Shown here piece after piece: positions 9,489-18,382 of a stretch of DNA of 64,000 nucleotides (position 1 is its first letter; each line of letters begins with the position of its first letter). Source of the DNA: Saprospiraceae bacterium (GTDB lineage Bacteria > Bacteroidota > Bacteroidia > Chitinophagales > Saprospiraceae); the NCBI GenBank assembly GCA_016714765.1, contig JADKCF010000007.1:110736-174735 (forward strand). Reading direction: 5' to 3'. The notes beneath the pieces were generated by a model. The model ran no database searches, was not told the DNA's origin, and saw nothing but the letters and a program-made list of their open reading frames with translations. The translations under genes were made by a program, and so were the position numbers.

Positions 9489-10595
9489 TTAATCTACCCA
9501 GTCAGCTATAAATAAATTGGTATCTCTTGTACCACCATTGTTGCGGTTGGAGGCAAATATGATTTTTTTTCCATCATAGGAAAACATTGGAAAGGAATCA
9601 AAAGTCTTGTCGAATGTAATTTGCTCCAGACCAGTACCATCCAGGTTGATAGTATAAAGATTGAACTGATATCCTCGGGGGGCGGCATGATTGGAAGAAA
9701 AAATAACTTTGTTGCCTTTGGGTAAGAAGTATGGTGCCCAGTTGGCCTTGCCCAGTTGAGTGAGTTGTCGGAGGTCTGTACCATCTACATTGCACACATA
9801 TAATTCCATAGAAGTAGGCATGACCTGATTCTGCGCTAGAAGCTCTTTGTAGACCCGAACATCTTCTTCTGTTTTTGGTCTTGATGCCCTGAAAATAAGT
9901 TTAGTACCATCAGGCGAAAAAAATGCACCTCCATCATACCCCAGCTCACGTGTTACCTGTCGTACATCAGAGCCGTCCACATTCATGGTGTAGAGTTCCA
10001 GATCACCGGACCGCGTCGAAGTAAAGACGATTTTATCACCTTTGGGAGATACCGTGGCCTCGGCATCATATCCTGGTGAATCTGTAAGTTTTTTTATGAT
10101 ATTACCTTCCAAATCTCCATGATAGATATCAAATGTCTCATATATAGGCCAGATGTACTTTCCATCAGCTCGGCGTTCGGGGACGTGAGGGCAAGAAGCA
10201 TTGGCCTCGTGGGTGGAAGCATAAACAATGCTTTTATTTCCAGGCATAAAGAAGCTACATGTTGTACGTCCTTTGCCGGTGCTGAGCAAGGGCGGTGGTG
10301 CTGCTTTTCTTTGCAGCGTTGTCAAGTCAAAATAGTAAATCTGGTCACATTGAGCTCCCCACATCTTATTGGTAGCCTGAAAGACCACTTTTTTATTATC
10401 AAAACTCCAGTAAGCTTCTGCATTGTCTCCTCCGAAAGTCAACTGCCGGACGTTTTTGAGGTGTTTTTCAGCCGGGTATCGAAGCGTGTCAGCCTCAGCA
10501 GGAAGAGTAAGATAAAGAAGACCGGTTTTACTGGTTTGGCATGATGCCAATACTAGATACATTACAACAACCACCATCCCATATTTAAATTTCAT
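9489..10595 (-). CDS. TolB-like PD40 beta-propeller lipoprotein
   Basis: 368 aa with a lipoprotein signal (VLASC, Cys at about residue 19). The rest is a series of WD40-like PD40 blades, each with the core pattern G/SPDGxKIxFxSxRxG followed by LYxMNxDGSxxRQLT: SPKGDKIVFTSTRSGD, SPDGTKLIFRASR, LPKGNKVIFSSN and SYDGKKIIFASNRN are visible. About six blades are present. This matches periplasmic TolB-propeller proteins related to oligogalacturonide-lyase-like and DPP-type propellers. It appears to be a stand-alone propeller with no catalytic domain, so a binding or scaffold role is likely. First gene of a three-gene leftward run; a TACTTTTG box lies 21 bases upstream. Confidence 0.8.
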   Translation of the reverse strand: MKFKYGMVVVVMYLVLASCQTSKTGLLYLTLPAEADTLRYPAEKHLKNVRQLTFGGDNAEAYWSFDNKKVVFQATNKMWGAQCDQIYYFDLTTLQRKAAPPPLLSTGKGRTTCSFFMPGNKSIVYASTHEANASCPHVPERRADGKYIWPIYETFDIYHGDLEGNIIKKLTDSPGYDAEATVSPKGDKIVFTSTRSGDLELYTMNVDGSDVRQVTRELGYDGGAFFSPDGTKLIFRASRPKTEEDVRVYKELLAQNQVMPTSMELYVCNVDGTDLRQLTQLGKANWAPYFLPKGNKVIFSSNHAAPRGYQFNLYTINLDGTGLEQITFDKTFDSFPMFSYDGKKIIFASNRNNGGTRDTNLFIADWVD

Positions 10596-10615
10596 GTTTT
10601 CACTTTTTTGTTACA

Positions 10616-10623
10616 CAAAAGTA
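10616..10623 (-). promoter_or_regulatory. Putative -7 box of the TolB-like operon
   Basis: The minus strand reads TACTTTTG, an exact TAnnTTTG match, 21 bases before the ATG at 10595. A TTTG lies 23 bases further upstream (10650-10647), slightly longer than the usual -33 spacing. Confidence 0.5.
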
Positions 10624-10826
10624 AGACAATTCGAATGTTAAACTGTCAAACTTGTGTAATAATAATACTCAAATTTTAGAAAATATTTCATTTCTAAGCA
10701 TTACCCTAATGTGGTGAAAAGAACATGGCATCATCTGCAATGGTTTATTTTTTTTATAATATCATATAAATATCCAAATTGTTATCTGCGAAATGCTTTA
10801 ATTTGCAATGAAAATAAAAGAATAGG

Positions 10827-11591
10827 ATGATACTGATTACAAATGATGATGGCATTGTGGCCCCGGGAATAAAAGCATTAGTGGAGGTAGCTTCGAAATT
10901 TGGTGAAGTGTTGGTGGTAGCGCCAGACTCACCGCAGTCGGGACAAGGTCATGCGATCACTCTGAATCAGCCTTTAAAACTTCGAAAAGTAAATCTTTTT
11001 TCCGGCATCGATGCATATGAATGTTCTGGCACTCCTGTGGATTGTGTAAAACTTGCAAAAAATGTGCTGTTAAAGAATAAAAAAATTGATTTATGTCTTT
11101 CAGGGATCAACCACGGTGCCAACTCGTCCATCAATATCATTTACTCAGGTACTATGTCTGCGGCCATGGAAGCTAGTATTGAGAAAATTGATTCCATAGG
11201 ATTTTCACTACTGAACTACAGTTTCGATGCGGATTTCGAACCGGCCAAATTTTACATAGAAAAAATCATACAATCTGTTTTGGCTAATCCCCTGAAATCG
11301 TGCAAACTACTTAATGTAAACATACCCGCTTGCAGCCAACAGGAGATCAAGGGCATCAAAGTGTGCCGTCAGGGTGATGGTACATGGGTAGAAGAGTTTC
11401 AGGAGGGCACGGACCCCAGAGGTGAAAAGTACTACTGGTTGACAGGAAAATTTGTTTCTTATGAATCACCTGAAGATACTGAAAATGACATTTGGGCTTT
11501 AAAAAACAACTTTATATCTGTTGTCCCATCTGGACATGATCTTACACACTACACAGAATTAAATAATTTTAAATACATGGAAAATTTATGA
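10827..11591 (+). CDS. surE: 5'/3'-nucleotidase SurE
   Basis: 254 aa, the usual SurE length. It starts MILITNDDGIVAPGIKAL; the NDDG acidic pair and Ser (GTP..., SGQGHAITL at about 37-45) and Asn (SGINHGANSS, about 92-101) supply the divalent-metal site of the SurE phosphatase fold. The enzyme dephosphorylates nucleoside monophosphates and is cytosolic. The last codons overlap the start of the next gene (ATGA at 11588), implying translational coupling. This is a common arrangement upstream of lpxB in this phylum. Intact. Confidence 0.95.
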   Translation: MILITNDDGIVAPGIKALVEVASKFGEVLVVAPDSPQSGQGHAITLNQPLKLRKVNLFSGIDAYECSGTPVDCVKLAKNVLLKNKKIDLCLSGINHGANSSINIIYSGTMSAAMEASIEKIDSIGFSLLNYSFDADFEPAKFYIEKIIQSVLANPLKSCKLLNVNIPACSQQEIKGIKVCRQGDGTWVEEFQEGTDPRGEKYYWLTGKFVSYESPEDTENDIWALKNNFISVVPSGHDLTHYTELNNFKYMENL

Positions 11592-11890
11592 TAGAGAAAA
11601 ATTCAATCATTTTTGGGCTTGTTTTAGGCTGTATCGTTCCTGTGTTGGGTTTTGTTTTAATAGAATACATATTTAACACCATGACACAGTTTGGATTGAT
11701 GGAGGAAGTCACTTCATCAACATCTGGAAGGCGGTTCCGTACTTTGTGTCTTATTGCCATCTGCTGCAGCCTCATTCCTTTCAACATCGCCAAAAATAAA
11801 AAATGGGATCAAACCATGAGGGGAATTATTTTCCCTACGCTGATATATGTGGGTGCATGGGTATTCAGATTTTACGGTGAGTTATTTTAA
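11588..11890 (+). CDS. Small integral membrane protein, 100 aa
   Basis: The protein has three hydrophobic segments (about residues 8-30, 50-64 and 80-97) with short polar loops, so a small inner-membrane protein is likely. It overlaps the surE stop by four bases and precedes lpxB by 77 bases, making it the middle gene of a probable surE-X-lpxB-pnuC transcript. I recognise no characterised family. A role tied to lipid A or the envelope can only be guessed from position. Confidence 0.75.
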   Translation: MIEKNSIIFGLVLGCIVPVLGFVLIEYIFNTMTQFGLMEEVTSSTSGRRFRTLCLIAICCSLIPFNIAKNKKWDQTMRGIIFPTLIYVGAWVFRFYGELF

Positions 11891-11967
11891 AAAATTCTTT
11901 TTATTGGACAAACCAATTTTAAAAAACAGAATTTTATTGCATTGCAGAAAAAAGTAAAAATATCCGG

Positions 11968-13071
11968 ATGAAATATTATCTCATAGCAGGGGAAGCCTCC
12001 GGAGACCTTCATGGTGCAAATCTCATGAAAAGTATCCTTAAATTAGACCCTGTGGCCGAGTTTAGATTTTGGGGTGGTGACAAAATGGCGGCGGTTGGAG
12101 GTACTATGGTCGAGCACTACAAAAACACAGCATTTATGGGTTTTATAGAGGTGCTACTCCATTTGCAAAAAATACTAGGTTTCATCAGCAAATGCAAATC
12201 AGATATTAATACAAACAGCCCGGATGTAATAGTTCTCCTGGATTATCCCGGGTTTAACTTAAGAATAGCCAAATGGGCAAAATCCAATAATTATAAAGTT
12301 GTATATTATATTACTCCCCAAGTGTGGGCATGGCACAAAAGCAGGGTTCATGATTTGGGTAAATTTACTGACTTACTTTTAGTCATCTTGCCTTTTGAGT
12401 CGGCTTTTTTTAGTAAATATGGATACCCGTCTACTTTTGTGGGTCATCCGTTGCTGGATGCAATAGCACAGTTTGAGCCTGATCCTAATTTTGCAAAACA
12501 TAGAGCTGACAAAAAAACAGAAAATATTGTAGCTCTATTGCCGGGAAGTAGAAAACAAGAGATCAATGCCATACTTCCTGTCATGTTAGAAGCGTTGCGA
12601 AATAGTGCCTATAACATATTGTTAGCTGGAGCACCTTCGATAGATGACAGCTTGTATTTAAGTATCATTAATCAAAAAGGCATGGAAAAGCAAGTCACAC
12701 TGATCAGAAACCGGACTTATGATATTCTTCACCTGGCAGATTTAGCATTGGTAGGCAGCGGCACAGCAACATTAGAGACAGCATTATTTAACGTACCACA
12801 AATAGTCTGCTACAAAGGTAGTGCTATTTCCTACCAAATTGCTAAGAGACTTGTCGATTTGAAATACATTTCTCTGGTCAATCTCATCAGCGACAAAGCA
12901 GTGGTCAGAGAGCTGATACAGGACGAACTGACGGTAGAAAATCTGCGTCTGGAACTAGAAAAAATTACTGCTTACAGACAGCAGATTTTGATGGACTATA
13001 AAACTTTACGGTTGAAACTGGGTGACACCGGTGCTTCAGACCGGGCAGCAAAAGCCATCACAAATCTATGA
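11968..13071 (+). CDS. lpxB: Lipid-A-disaccharide synthase
   Basis: 367 aa, the expected length for this GT19 glycosyltransferase. It opens with MKYYLIAGEASGDLHGANLM, the conserved GEASGD loop, and has the FWGGDKMAAVGG segment, the VVYYITPQVWAWHKSR motif (about 110-126), the FVGHPLLDAI motif (about 156-165), ALLPGSRKQEI (about 188-198) and ALVGSGTATLETAL (about 267-280). It joins UDP-2,3-diacylglucosamine and lipid X to make the lipid A disaccharide at the inner face of the inner membrane. Its stop overlaps the pnuC ATG by four bases. The gene confirms a Gram-negative envelope with lipid A. Confidence 0.96.
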   Translation: MKYYLIAGEASGDLHGANLMKSILKLDPVAEFRFWGGDKMAAVGGTMVEHYKNTAFMGFIEVLLHLQKILGFISKCKSDINTNSPDVIVLLDYPGFNLRIAKWAKSNNYKVVYYITPQVWAWHKSRVHDLGKFTDLLLVILPFESAFFSKYGYPSTFVGHPLLDAIAQFEPDPNFAKHRADKKTENIVALLPGSRKQEINAILPVMLEALRNSAYNILLAGAPSIDDSLYLSIINQKGMEKQVTLIRNRTYDILHLADLALVGSGTATLETALFNVPQIVCYKGSAISYQIAKRLVDLKYISLVNLISDKAVVRELIQDELTVENLRLELEKITAYRQQILMDYKTLRLKLGDTGASDRAAKAITNL

Positions 13072-13700
13072 CTATACAGGATATTTATCAGCAATTTGTT
13101 ACTGACATACAGTATGTGAGATGGCAGGAATGGGTCAGTACGATAGCTCAGATTGCTAGTGTATGGTATGCCCGTAAAAATAATATTTTGGTATACCCTA
13201 CCGGAATCATAGGTGTCCTATTAGCTTCGTGGGTATATTTTTTTTTAGCCACTCCCCCGCTTTATGCTGATGCGATCCTGAATGTCTATTATTTTTTTAT
13301 GAGTGTGTACGGGTGGTACAACTGGGTACAGAAAAAGGAAAATCATGCTTTAAAATACCAAATCAGTTGGTGTAGTCCACATCAGTTGTTTTATGGTTTG
13401 ACAGGATTTGCTATTGCATGGGTCACTATTTACTTTTTGCTTACAGGCTTGACTGACAGCAACACTCCTATATTGGATTCGCTTGTCTCCTCATCTGCAG
13501 TCACAGCTATGTGGTGTATGGCACAGAGAAAAATAGAAAACTGGCTTGCCTGGATTTTTAGCAATATAGTGGCTATACCGCTCAATTTTTACAAGGGTTT
13601 CATGCTCTTTACGCTTATGTACATACTATTTCTGGTGATGGCCTTTATGGGGTATTTGACATGGAAATCCAGCCATCAAAAAGGAAAGTCCTTAAACTAA
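13068..13700 (+). CDS. pnuC: Nicotinamide riboside transporter PnuC
   Basis: 210 aa with about six to seven membrane segments. The order of segments and the motifs WYARKNNILVYPTGIIG and YYFFMSVYGWYNW are diagnostic of the PnuC family, which moves nicotinamide riboside across the inner membrane for NAD salvage; the C-terminal KGFMLFTLMYILFLVMAF segment also fits. No nadR gene is next to it. It overlaps the end of lpxB by four bases and is the last gene of the run, followed by a bidirectional terminator. Confidence 0.92.
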   Translation: MTIQDIYQQFVTDIQYVRWQEWVSTIAQIASVWYARKNNILVYPTGIIGVLLASWVYFFLATPPLYADAILNVYYFFMSVYGWYNWVQKKENHALKYQISWCSPHQLFYGLTGFAIAWVTIYFLLTGLTDSNTPILDSLVSSSAVTAMWCMAQRKIENWLAWIFSNIVAIPLNFYKGFMLFTLMYILFLVMAFMGYLTWKSSHQKGKSLN

Positions 13701-13706
13701 ATCATT

Positions 13707-13751
13707 AAAAAAGCCTTTGCAAACAGAAGAATGCAAAGGCTTAATTTTTTT
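13707..13751. terminator. Bidirectional intrinsic terminator between pnuC and groEL
   Basis: Stem GCCTTTGCA (13713-13721) pairs with TGCAAAGGC (13732-13740). It is flanked by T-rich tracts on the plus side (TTAATTTTTTT) and by A6 on the minus side, so it can serve both converging transcripts. Confidence 0.8.
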
Positions 13752-13773
13752 AAGGATGTAGGCTGTAGAGGGA

Positions 13774-15411
13774 TTACATCATTCCTCCCATTCCGCCTCC
13801 ACCCATTGGTGGATGTGCATGTCCTCCTCCTTCTTCTTTCTTTTCAGAAATCACGCACTCTGTAGTAAGTACCATGCTGGCAATAGAGCCTGCGTTTTCC
13901 AAAGCTACTCTAGTCACCTTGGTAGGATCTATGACACCTGCCTTTTTAAGGTCTTCGTATTCATTTGTACGTGCATTGTACCCATTGGCACCTTTGCCTT
14001 TAGCGACCTCCTGGAATACGACTGATCCATCCACACCTGCATTTTCTGCGATGATTCTCAATGGTGCCTCAAGAGCTTTTTTTACGATCTGAATTCCAAG
14101 ATTTTCATCTTCATTTACCCCTTTCAGGTCTTTAAGGCTACTAATACTTCTTACAAGGGCAACACCTCCACCAGCTACAATTCCTTCTTCGACAGCAGCT
14201 CTTGTGGCATGTAAAGCATCGTCCACTCTGTCTTTTTTCTCTTTCATTTCCACTTCAGTGGCTGCTCCTACATATAAGACCGCTACACCACCTGCCAGTT
14301 TTGCCAGTCTCTCCTGTAATTTTTCTTTATCGTAATCAGAAGTAGTGGTTTCTATCTGAGCTTTGATCTGACCAATTCTTGCGTTGATATCAGCTTGCTG
14401 GCCTTTACCATTTACGATAGTGGTATTGTCTTTGTCTATGGTGATTTTTTCTGCCTGGCCCAATTCAGCAACAGTGGCATTTTCCAGCTTGTATCCTTTT
14501 TCTTCAGAAATCACTACTCCACCGGTAAGTATTGCGGTATCCTCCAACATTGCTTTTCTTCTGTCTCCAAATCCAGGAGCTTTTACAGCAACAATCTTGA
14601 GTCCGGCACGGAGTCTGTTGACAACCAATGTACCTAATGCCTGACTATCTACATCTTCTGCAATGATCAACAATGGTCTGCCAGTCTGTACTGCCTTCTC
14701 CAAAACAGGTACTATTTCCTGCACATTGGATATTTTTTTGTCATGTATCAAGATCAACGGATTTTCGTATTCCGTAGTCATATTTTCTGTGTTGGTGATG
14801 AAGTATGGAGACAAATATCCTCTGTCAAACTGCATTCCGATCACTTCGTCTACATAGGTATCAGTACCTTTAGCCTCTTCTACAGTTATGACGCCATCTT
14901 TAGTCACACGCTTCATAGCATCAGCTATCAACGAACCTATTTCGTCATCATTATTGGCAGAAATAGATGCAACCTGTTTGATTTTATTAAAATCAGAACC
15001 CACTACTTCACTTTGTTTCTTTAGGTCAGCAATCACTGCGCCAACTGCTTTGTCAATTCCTCTTTTGAGGTCCATCGGATTAGCACCGGCAGTGACATAT
15101 TTCATTCCTGCATTCACCATCGCTTGCGCAAGCACTGTAGCTGTAGTGGTTCCATCACCAGCTGCGTCTGCAGTCTTTGAAGCTACTTCCTTTACCATTT
15201 GAGCACCCATATTCTCTATAGCGTCCTCCAGTTCTATCTCTTTTGCAACCGTAACACCATCTTTGGTTATGATAGGCGCACCAAAGCTTTTTTGGATCAC
15301 AACATTTCTTCCTTTAGGTCCTAAAGTTACCTTAACTGCATTGGCCAATTGGTCAATACCTGATTTTAATTTTGTTCTTGCTTCTGAATCAAAGCTAACT
15401 ATCTTAGCCAT
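13774..15411 (-). CDS. groEL: Chaperonin GroEL (60 kDa)
   Basis: 545 aa, full length. All hallmarks are present: VTLGPKGRNVVI (28-39), the ATP-binding DGTTTATVLAQAM (86-98), the intermediate and apical domains with GGVAVLYVGAATEVEMKEKKDRVDDA near residue 380, and the C-terminal Gly-Met tail GGGGMGGMM. It folds non-native proteins in a double-ring chamber with GroES. The tail has HAHPP before GGMGGMM. It follows groES by 46 bases in one operon. Several antisense open frames across it are shadows. Uninterrupted despite 1.6 kb length. Confidence 0.98.
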   Translation of the reverse strand: MAKIVSFDSEARTKLKSGIDQLANAVKVTLGPKGRNVVIQKSFGAPIITKDGVTVAKEIELEDAIENMGAQMVKEVASKTADAAGDGTTTATVLAQAMVNAGMKYVTAGANPMDLKRGIDKAVGAVIADLKKQSEVVGSDFNKIKQVASISANNDDEIGSLIADAMKRVTKDGVITVEEAKGTDTYVDEVIGMQFDRGYLSPYFITNTENMTTEYENPLILIHDKKISNVQEIVPVLEKAVQTGRPLLIIAEDVDSQALGTLVVNRLRAGLKIVAVKAPGFGDRRKAMLEDTAILTGGVVISEEKGYKLENATVAELGQAEKITIDKDNTTIVNGKGQQADINARIGQIKAQIETTTSDYDKEKLQERLAKLAGGVAVLYVGAATEVEMKEKKDRVDDALHATRAAVEEGIVAGGGVALVRSISSLKDLKGVNEDENLGIQIVKKALEAPLRIIAENAGVDGSVVFQEVAKGKGANGYNARTNEYEDLKKAGVIDPTKVTRVALENAGSIASMVLTTECVISEKKEEGGGHAHPPMGGGGMGGMM

Positions 15412-15457
15412 ATTATAGATTTAATTTACTTGTTAAGAATGAATTACAATAAAAAAA

Positions 15458-15721
15458 TTACAGAATAACCAATATGTCATCCTCTCTCATGATCAGATAA
15501 TCTTCTCCATTATGATTGATTTCCTGACCTGCGTACTTTCCATAAAGTACAATATCTCCTTTTTTAACAGTCATTTTGTTGTCATCTTTTCCAGGGCCAA
15601 CGGCTATGACTTCGCCTCTTTGAGGCTTTTCCTTAGCTGTATCAGGTATGATGATACCGCCTGTTGTTTTCTCCTCTGCTGGAGCTGGCTTTACTACTAC
15701 TCTGTCATTAATAGGTTTCAT
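15458..15721 (-). CDS. groES: Co-chaperonin GroES
   Basis: 87 aa, slightly short for the family (about 95) but complete. It starts MKPINDRVVVKPAPAEEKTT, has the mobile loop TTGGIIIPDTAKEKPQRG (19-36) that contacts GroEL, and ends in DYLIMREDDILVIL. It caps the GroEL ring. First gene of the groESL operon; the upstream DNA holds a cluster of TGTCA/TGACA words and a TTGGCAC box rather than a CIRCE element. Confidence 0.97.
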   Translation of the reverse strand: MKPINDRVVVKPAPAEEKTTGGIIIPDTAKEKPQRGEVIAVGPGKDDNKMTVKKGDIVLYGKYAGQEINHNGEDYLIMREDDILVIL

Positions 15722-15790
15722 ATAATTTCTGAATTTTAATTGAATATAGATTAAATAATATTTTATTTACACTCTTTCTCATCATTAAGT

Positions 15791-15885
15791 GTGCCAAGTG
15801 TATTTTTCTGACAATTGTGCAATATAAAGTCTGTCATTTCTGTCAGTTTTGATAAGATTACAAATAAGTCATGCCACTTTGACAT
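15791..15885 (-). promoter_or_regulatory. Putative heat-shock control region upstream of groESL
   Basis: On the minus strand, in order toward groES, the region reads TGTCAAAGTGGCAT (15884-15871), CTGACAGAAATGACAG (15846-15831), TGTCAG (15813-15808) and TTGGCAC (15797-15791), 70 bases before the groES ATG. Three to four TGTCA/TGACA half-sites within 80 bases is far above expectation. No CIRCE (TTAGCACTC-N9-GAGTGCTAA) is present. TTGGCAC resembles the -24 half of a sigma-54 promoter, but no proper GC at -12 follows. The function is inferred from position. Confidence 0.45.
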
Positions 15886-15927
15886 ACTTAATTCAATAAA
15901 CAGGGCCAAAAAACGGTGCAAAAAGAG

Positions 15928-16302
15928 CTACCCCTCTGTCAGCTCTATAAAATATCCATCCGGGTCTTTGATAAACAACTGGAGGACTCCATCTGGTCTG
16001 GATTGTATATCTTTTACAATTTCAACTCCTTTTGACATAAGTTGTTTTTTTGTCTGATAGACATCATTTACAGAAAATGCAAAATGAAGCTGCCTGCTAT
16101 CTGATAATGCCACCTGTATGTTTTCATTTACTATCAAATGTAAAGAGATATCATTACCACAGTACAGCCAAGCTCCATCAAAATCAAAATCAGGCCTCGA
16201 CAAGATGGACAGTCCTAATATATCATGGTAGAATGTCAGACTTTTTTCCAACTGACTCACAGCCAGGGCAAAATGATGCAATCCATTGGCTTTAATTGCC
16301 AT
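15928..16302 (-). CDS. VOC-superfamily (glyoxalase/dioxygenase-like) protein
   Basis: 124 aa with the two beta-alpha-beta-beta-beta modules of the vicinal oxygen chelate fold: NGLHHFALAVSQLEKSLTFY (about 6-25) begins module one with a candidate metal His, and LHFAFSVNDVYQTKKQL (about 72-88) begins module two; the C-terminal FIKDPDGYFIELTEG carries the conserved metal-ligand Glu. Possible roles include lactoylglutathione lyase-like or dioxygenase chemistry; substrate cannot be told. The start overlaps the end of prfB by 11 bases, so it is probably co-transcribed downstream of prfB. Confidence 0.82.
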   Translation of the reverse strand: MAIKANGLHHFALAVSQLEKSLTFYHDILGLSILSRPDFDFDGAWLYCGNDISLHLIVNENIQVALSDSRQLHFAFSVNDVYQTKKQLMSKGVEIVKDIQSRPDGVLQLFIKDPDGYFIELTEG

Positions 16303-17372
16303 CCCACATCAAAAACGCTTTCAGAAATCCATCCAATCCCCCATCTAGAACAGCATCTGTATTTCTGGTTTCAAATCCGGTACGGTGATCTTTGACCCTC
16401 CTGTCATCCAGCACGTAAGACCTGATTTGGGATCCCCATTCATTTTTCATCTTTTGGGCTTCCAGCTTATCTCTTTCGGATCTTTGTTTTTCGAGTTCGA
16501 TTTCATACAATCTGGATTTAAGCATTTGCATGGCTTTATCCCTGTTCATATGCTGTGATCGGGCCTCCTGACATTGTATGGCTATCCCTGTGGGGATATG
16601 TCTTATTCTGACGGCTGTTTCTACCTTATTGACATTTTGTCCACCCGCGCCTTGTGCCCGGAAAGTATCCCATTCGATATCTGCCGGACTGATTTGAATG
16701 TCTATGGTTTCATCTATCATAGGATGCACAAAAACAGAGGCAAAAGATGTCATTCGCTTGCCCTGGGAATTAAAAGGACTGACTCTGACCAATCTGTGAA
16801 CTCCGTTTTCACCTTTGAGCATACCGTAGGCATACTCACCATCTATTTCGATAGAAACTGATTTAATACCTGCCACATCGCCATCGACCCTATCCAGTTC
16901 GGTGACTTTAAAGCCGCTTTTTTCCGCCCACATGATAAACATCCTTATCAGCATAGATGTCCAGTCGCACGCTTCAGTACCACCGGCTCCAGCATTGATT
17001 TCCAATGTACAGCTAAGAAGGTCTTCAGGTTTGTCCAGAGTTGTTCTGAACTCAATGTCATCCAGATAAGCTAGTAATTCCTGATATTTTTCATCCACTT
17101 CGGCTTCAGTGGCCATTCCTTCTTTCTGGAATTCGAGGAGCACCTCTACATCATCAGCTGCAGTCTCCAGCATATGATATTTTTCCACCCACTTTTTATT
17201 GTCTTTTAGTTCTTTGAGGGTTGACTCTGCTTTTTCAGGATCTTGCCAGAATGTTGGATCCAAAGAAAGTTGTTCTTGTTCTTCTATTTGTAATTTGCGG
17301 TGATCGACGTCAAAGATACCTCCTTACCGATGTCAATCGCACCCTGATATCAGCTAACTGTTCAATGGTCAT
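16292..17372 (-). CDS. prfB: Peptide chain release factor 2 with programmed +1 frameshift
   Basis: The annotated span includes a short first frame starting at ATG 17372 (MTIEQLADIRVRLTSVRRYL) that ends in an in-frame TGA at 17312-17310. After a +1 slip the second frame continues as D-VDHRKLQIEEQEQLSLDPTF through to 16292. This gives 359 aa, matching RF2. The second part contains the stop-recognition region and the catalytic GGQ motif (QGAGGQNVNKVETAVRI). The RF2 tripeptide SPF is visible as VSPFNSQ. RF2 terminates at UGA and UAA. The slip site is the classic CTT-TGA-C preceded by an internal AGGAGG. Such a site autoregulates RF2 supply. The gene is followed by an overlapping VOC-protein gene. 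Confidence 0.96.
17308..17324 (-). promoter_or_regulatory. RF2 programmed frameshift site (recoding signal)
   Basis: Minus-strand sequence AGGAGGTATCTTTGAC combines an internal Shine-Dalgarno-like AGGAGG (17324-17319), the slippery CTT codon and the UGA stop (17312-17310) followed by C. The spacing is that of the canonical E. coli prfB signal. It is notable because the genes here otherwise lack Shine-Dalgarno sequences. Confidence 0.93.
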
Positions 17373-17450
17373 TGCCCTGCATGTTTATATGGTGATTAAA
17401 AAAATCCGGATTTTCAGTCAAAACTAAAAATCCGGATCCTATATTCTTTA

Positions 17451-18341
17451 TTAATGGCCCGCAATATCTTCCAGCTCTACATAAAACATCAATTCTGCAT
17501 TAGCAGGAATGACAGGTGGGCTTCCCGCTGCTCCATAACCCAAATCTGCCGGCACAAATAAAAATGCTTTAGAACCTTTGTTTAATAAGGCTACACCTTC
17601 ATCCCAACCTTTGATGACTTCTCCTACTCCAATAGTAAAAGGCAATGCCTGGCCTCTCTGAAATGAATTGTCAAACATAGTTCCATCTGTTAAGGTACCA
17701 TAGTAATTAACCATCACTTTATTGCCATTCGCAGCATTAGGTCCTTCGCCTTGTTTTACTACATAATACTTAAGTCCTGATGCGGTTGTTTTTGTTTCAA
17801 GCTTACCGGCTTTATAGTCTGCAAGGGTTGTTTTAGCCAATTCCTCAATTGCAGGAATTTTCTCCATATTGGCTGCAATTTTCGCTTGTGCTTCAGCTTG
17901 TTGCTCTTCCATATACTTCTTGTATTCCTCTTCTGATTTTATTTGTTTTACAGCGATTTCATACACTATATGCTTCATAGCTTGAATGTCTACGGGTGCA
18001 TTGGGTATAGAATCTACAGGCATCATTAGCTTGTATACTCCACCCACTTTACTTTTTGCCAGCAGCTCTACTACCGGATTGGCTTCTTTGCCTTTCGGAA
18101 AATCCGCAGGTATTTGCAAAACAGGCATTTGAGGACCTTCTTTCATCTCCTGGAGAACCTTGCCGTCTTCACCCATGATTTTGATGGTAAAAAGCACATA
18201 ATCAGCAGTCTTTGGAGCGTCTCCACTTCCAGCTGTCACCACTGTATAATCATAGCCACTGGGAGTTTTGGTTTCTGTAGGTTTACAGGAAACAATCAGC
18301 AAAGTACAAGCTGCCATTATAGAGAAAAAACTAAATTTCAT
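17451..18341 (-). CDS. FKBP-type peptidyl-prolyl isomerase lipoprotein
   Basis: 296 aa with a lipoprotein signal (LLIVSC, Cys at about residue 19). The C-terminal 105 residues form a complete FKBP domain: GLKYYVVKQGEGPNAANG, VNYYGTLTDGTMFDNSFQRG, IKGWDEGVALLNKGSKAFLF and YGAAGSPPVIPANAELMFYV. Residues about 30-135 look like a second, divergent FKBP-fold domain (YVLFTIKIMGEDGKVLQ..., VVELLAKSKVGGVYKLMMP), linked by a charged helix KSEEEYKKYMEEQQAEAQAK. It should catalyse prolyl isomerisation and assist folding in the periplasm, anchored by lipid. It lies between nrnA and prfB in the same direction. Confidence 0.92.
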   Translation of the reverse strand: MKFSFFSIMAACTLLIVSCKPTETKTPSGYDYTVVTAGSGDAPKTADYVLFTIKIMGEDGKVLQEMKEGPQMPVLQIPADFPKGKEANPVVELLAKSKVGGVYKLMMPVDSIPNAPVDIQAMKHIVYEIAVKQIKSEEEYKKYMEEQQAEAQAKIAANMEKIPAIEELAKTTLADYKAGKLETKTTASGLKYYVVKQGEGPNAANGNKVMVNYYGTLTDGTMFDNSFQRGQALPFTIGVGEVIKGWDEGVALLNKGSKAFLFVPADLGYGAAGSPPVIPANAELMFYVELEDIAGH

Positions 18342-18382
18342 TTTAAAATAATTATGGATTAAAAAATATGTGATTAAAAAAA

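Noticed and set aside
13774..15411. Long antisense open frames over groEL
   Set aside because: Shadows of a strongly conserved gene; no start context or plausible protein character.
15722..15927. CIRCE/HrcA operator before groESL
   Set aside because: TTAGCACTC-N9-GAGTGCTAA is not present.
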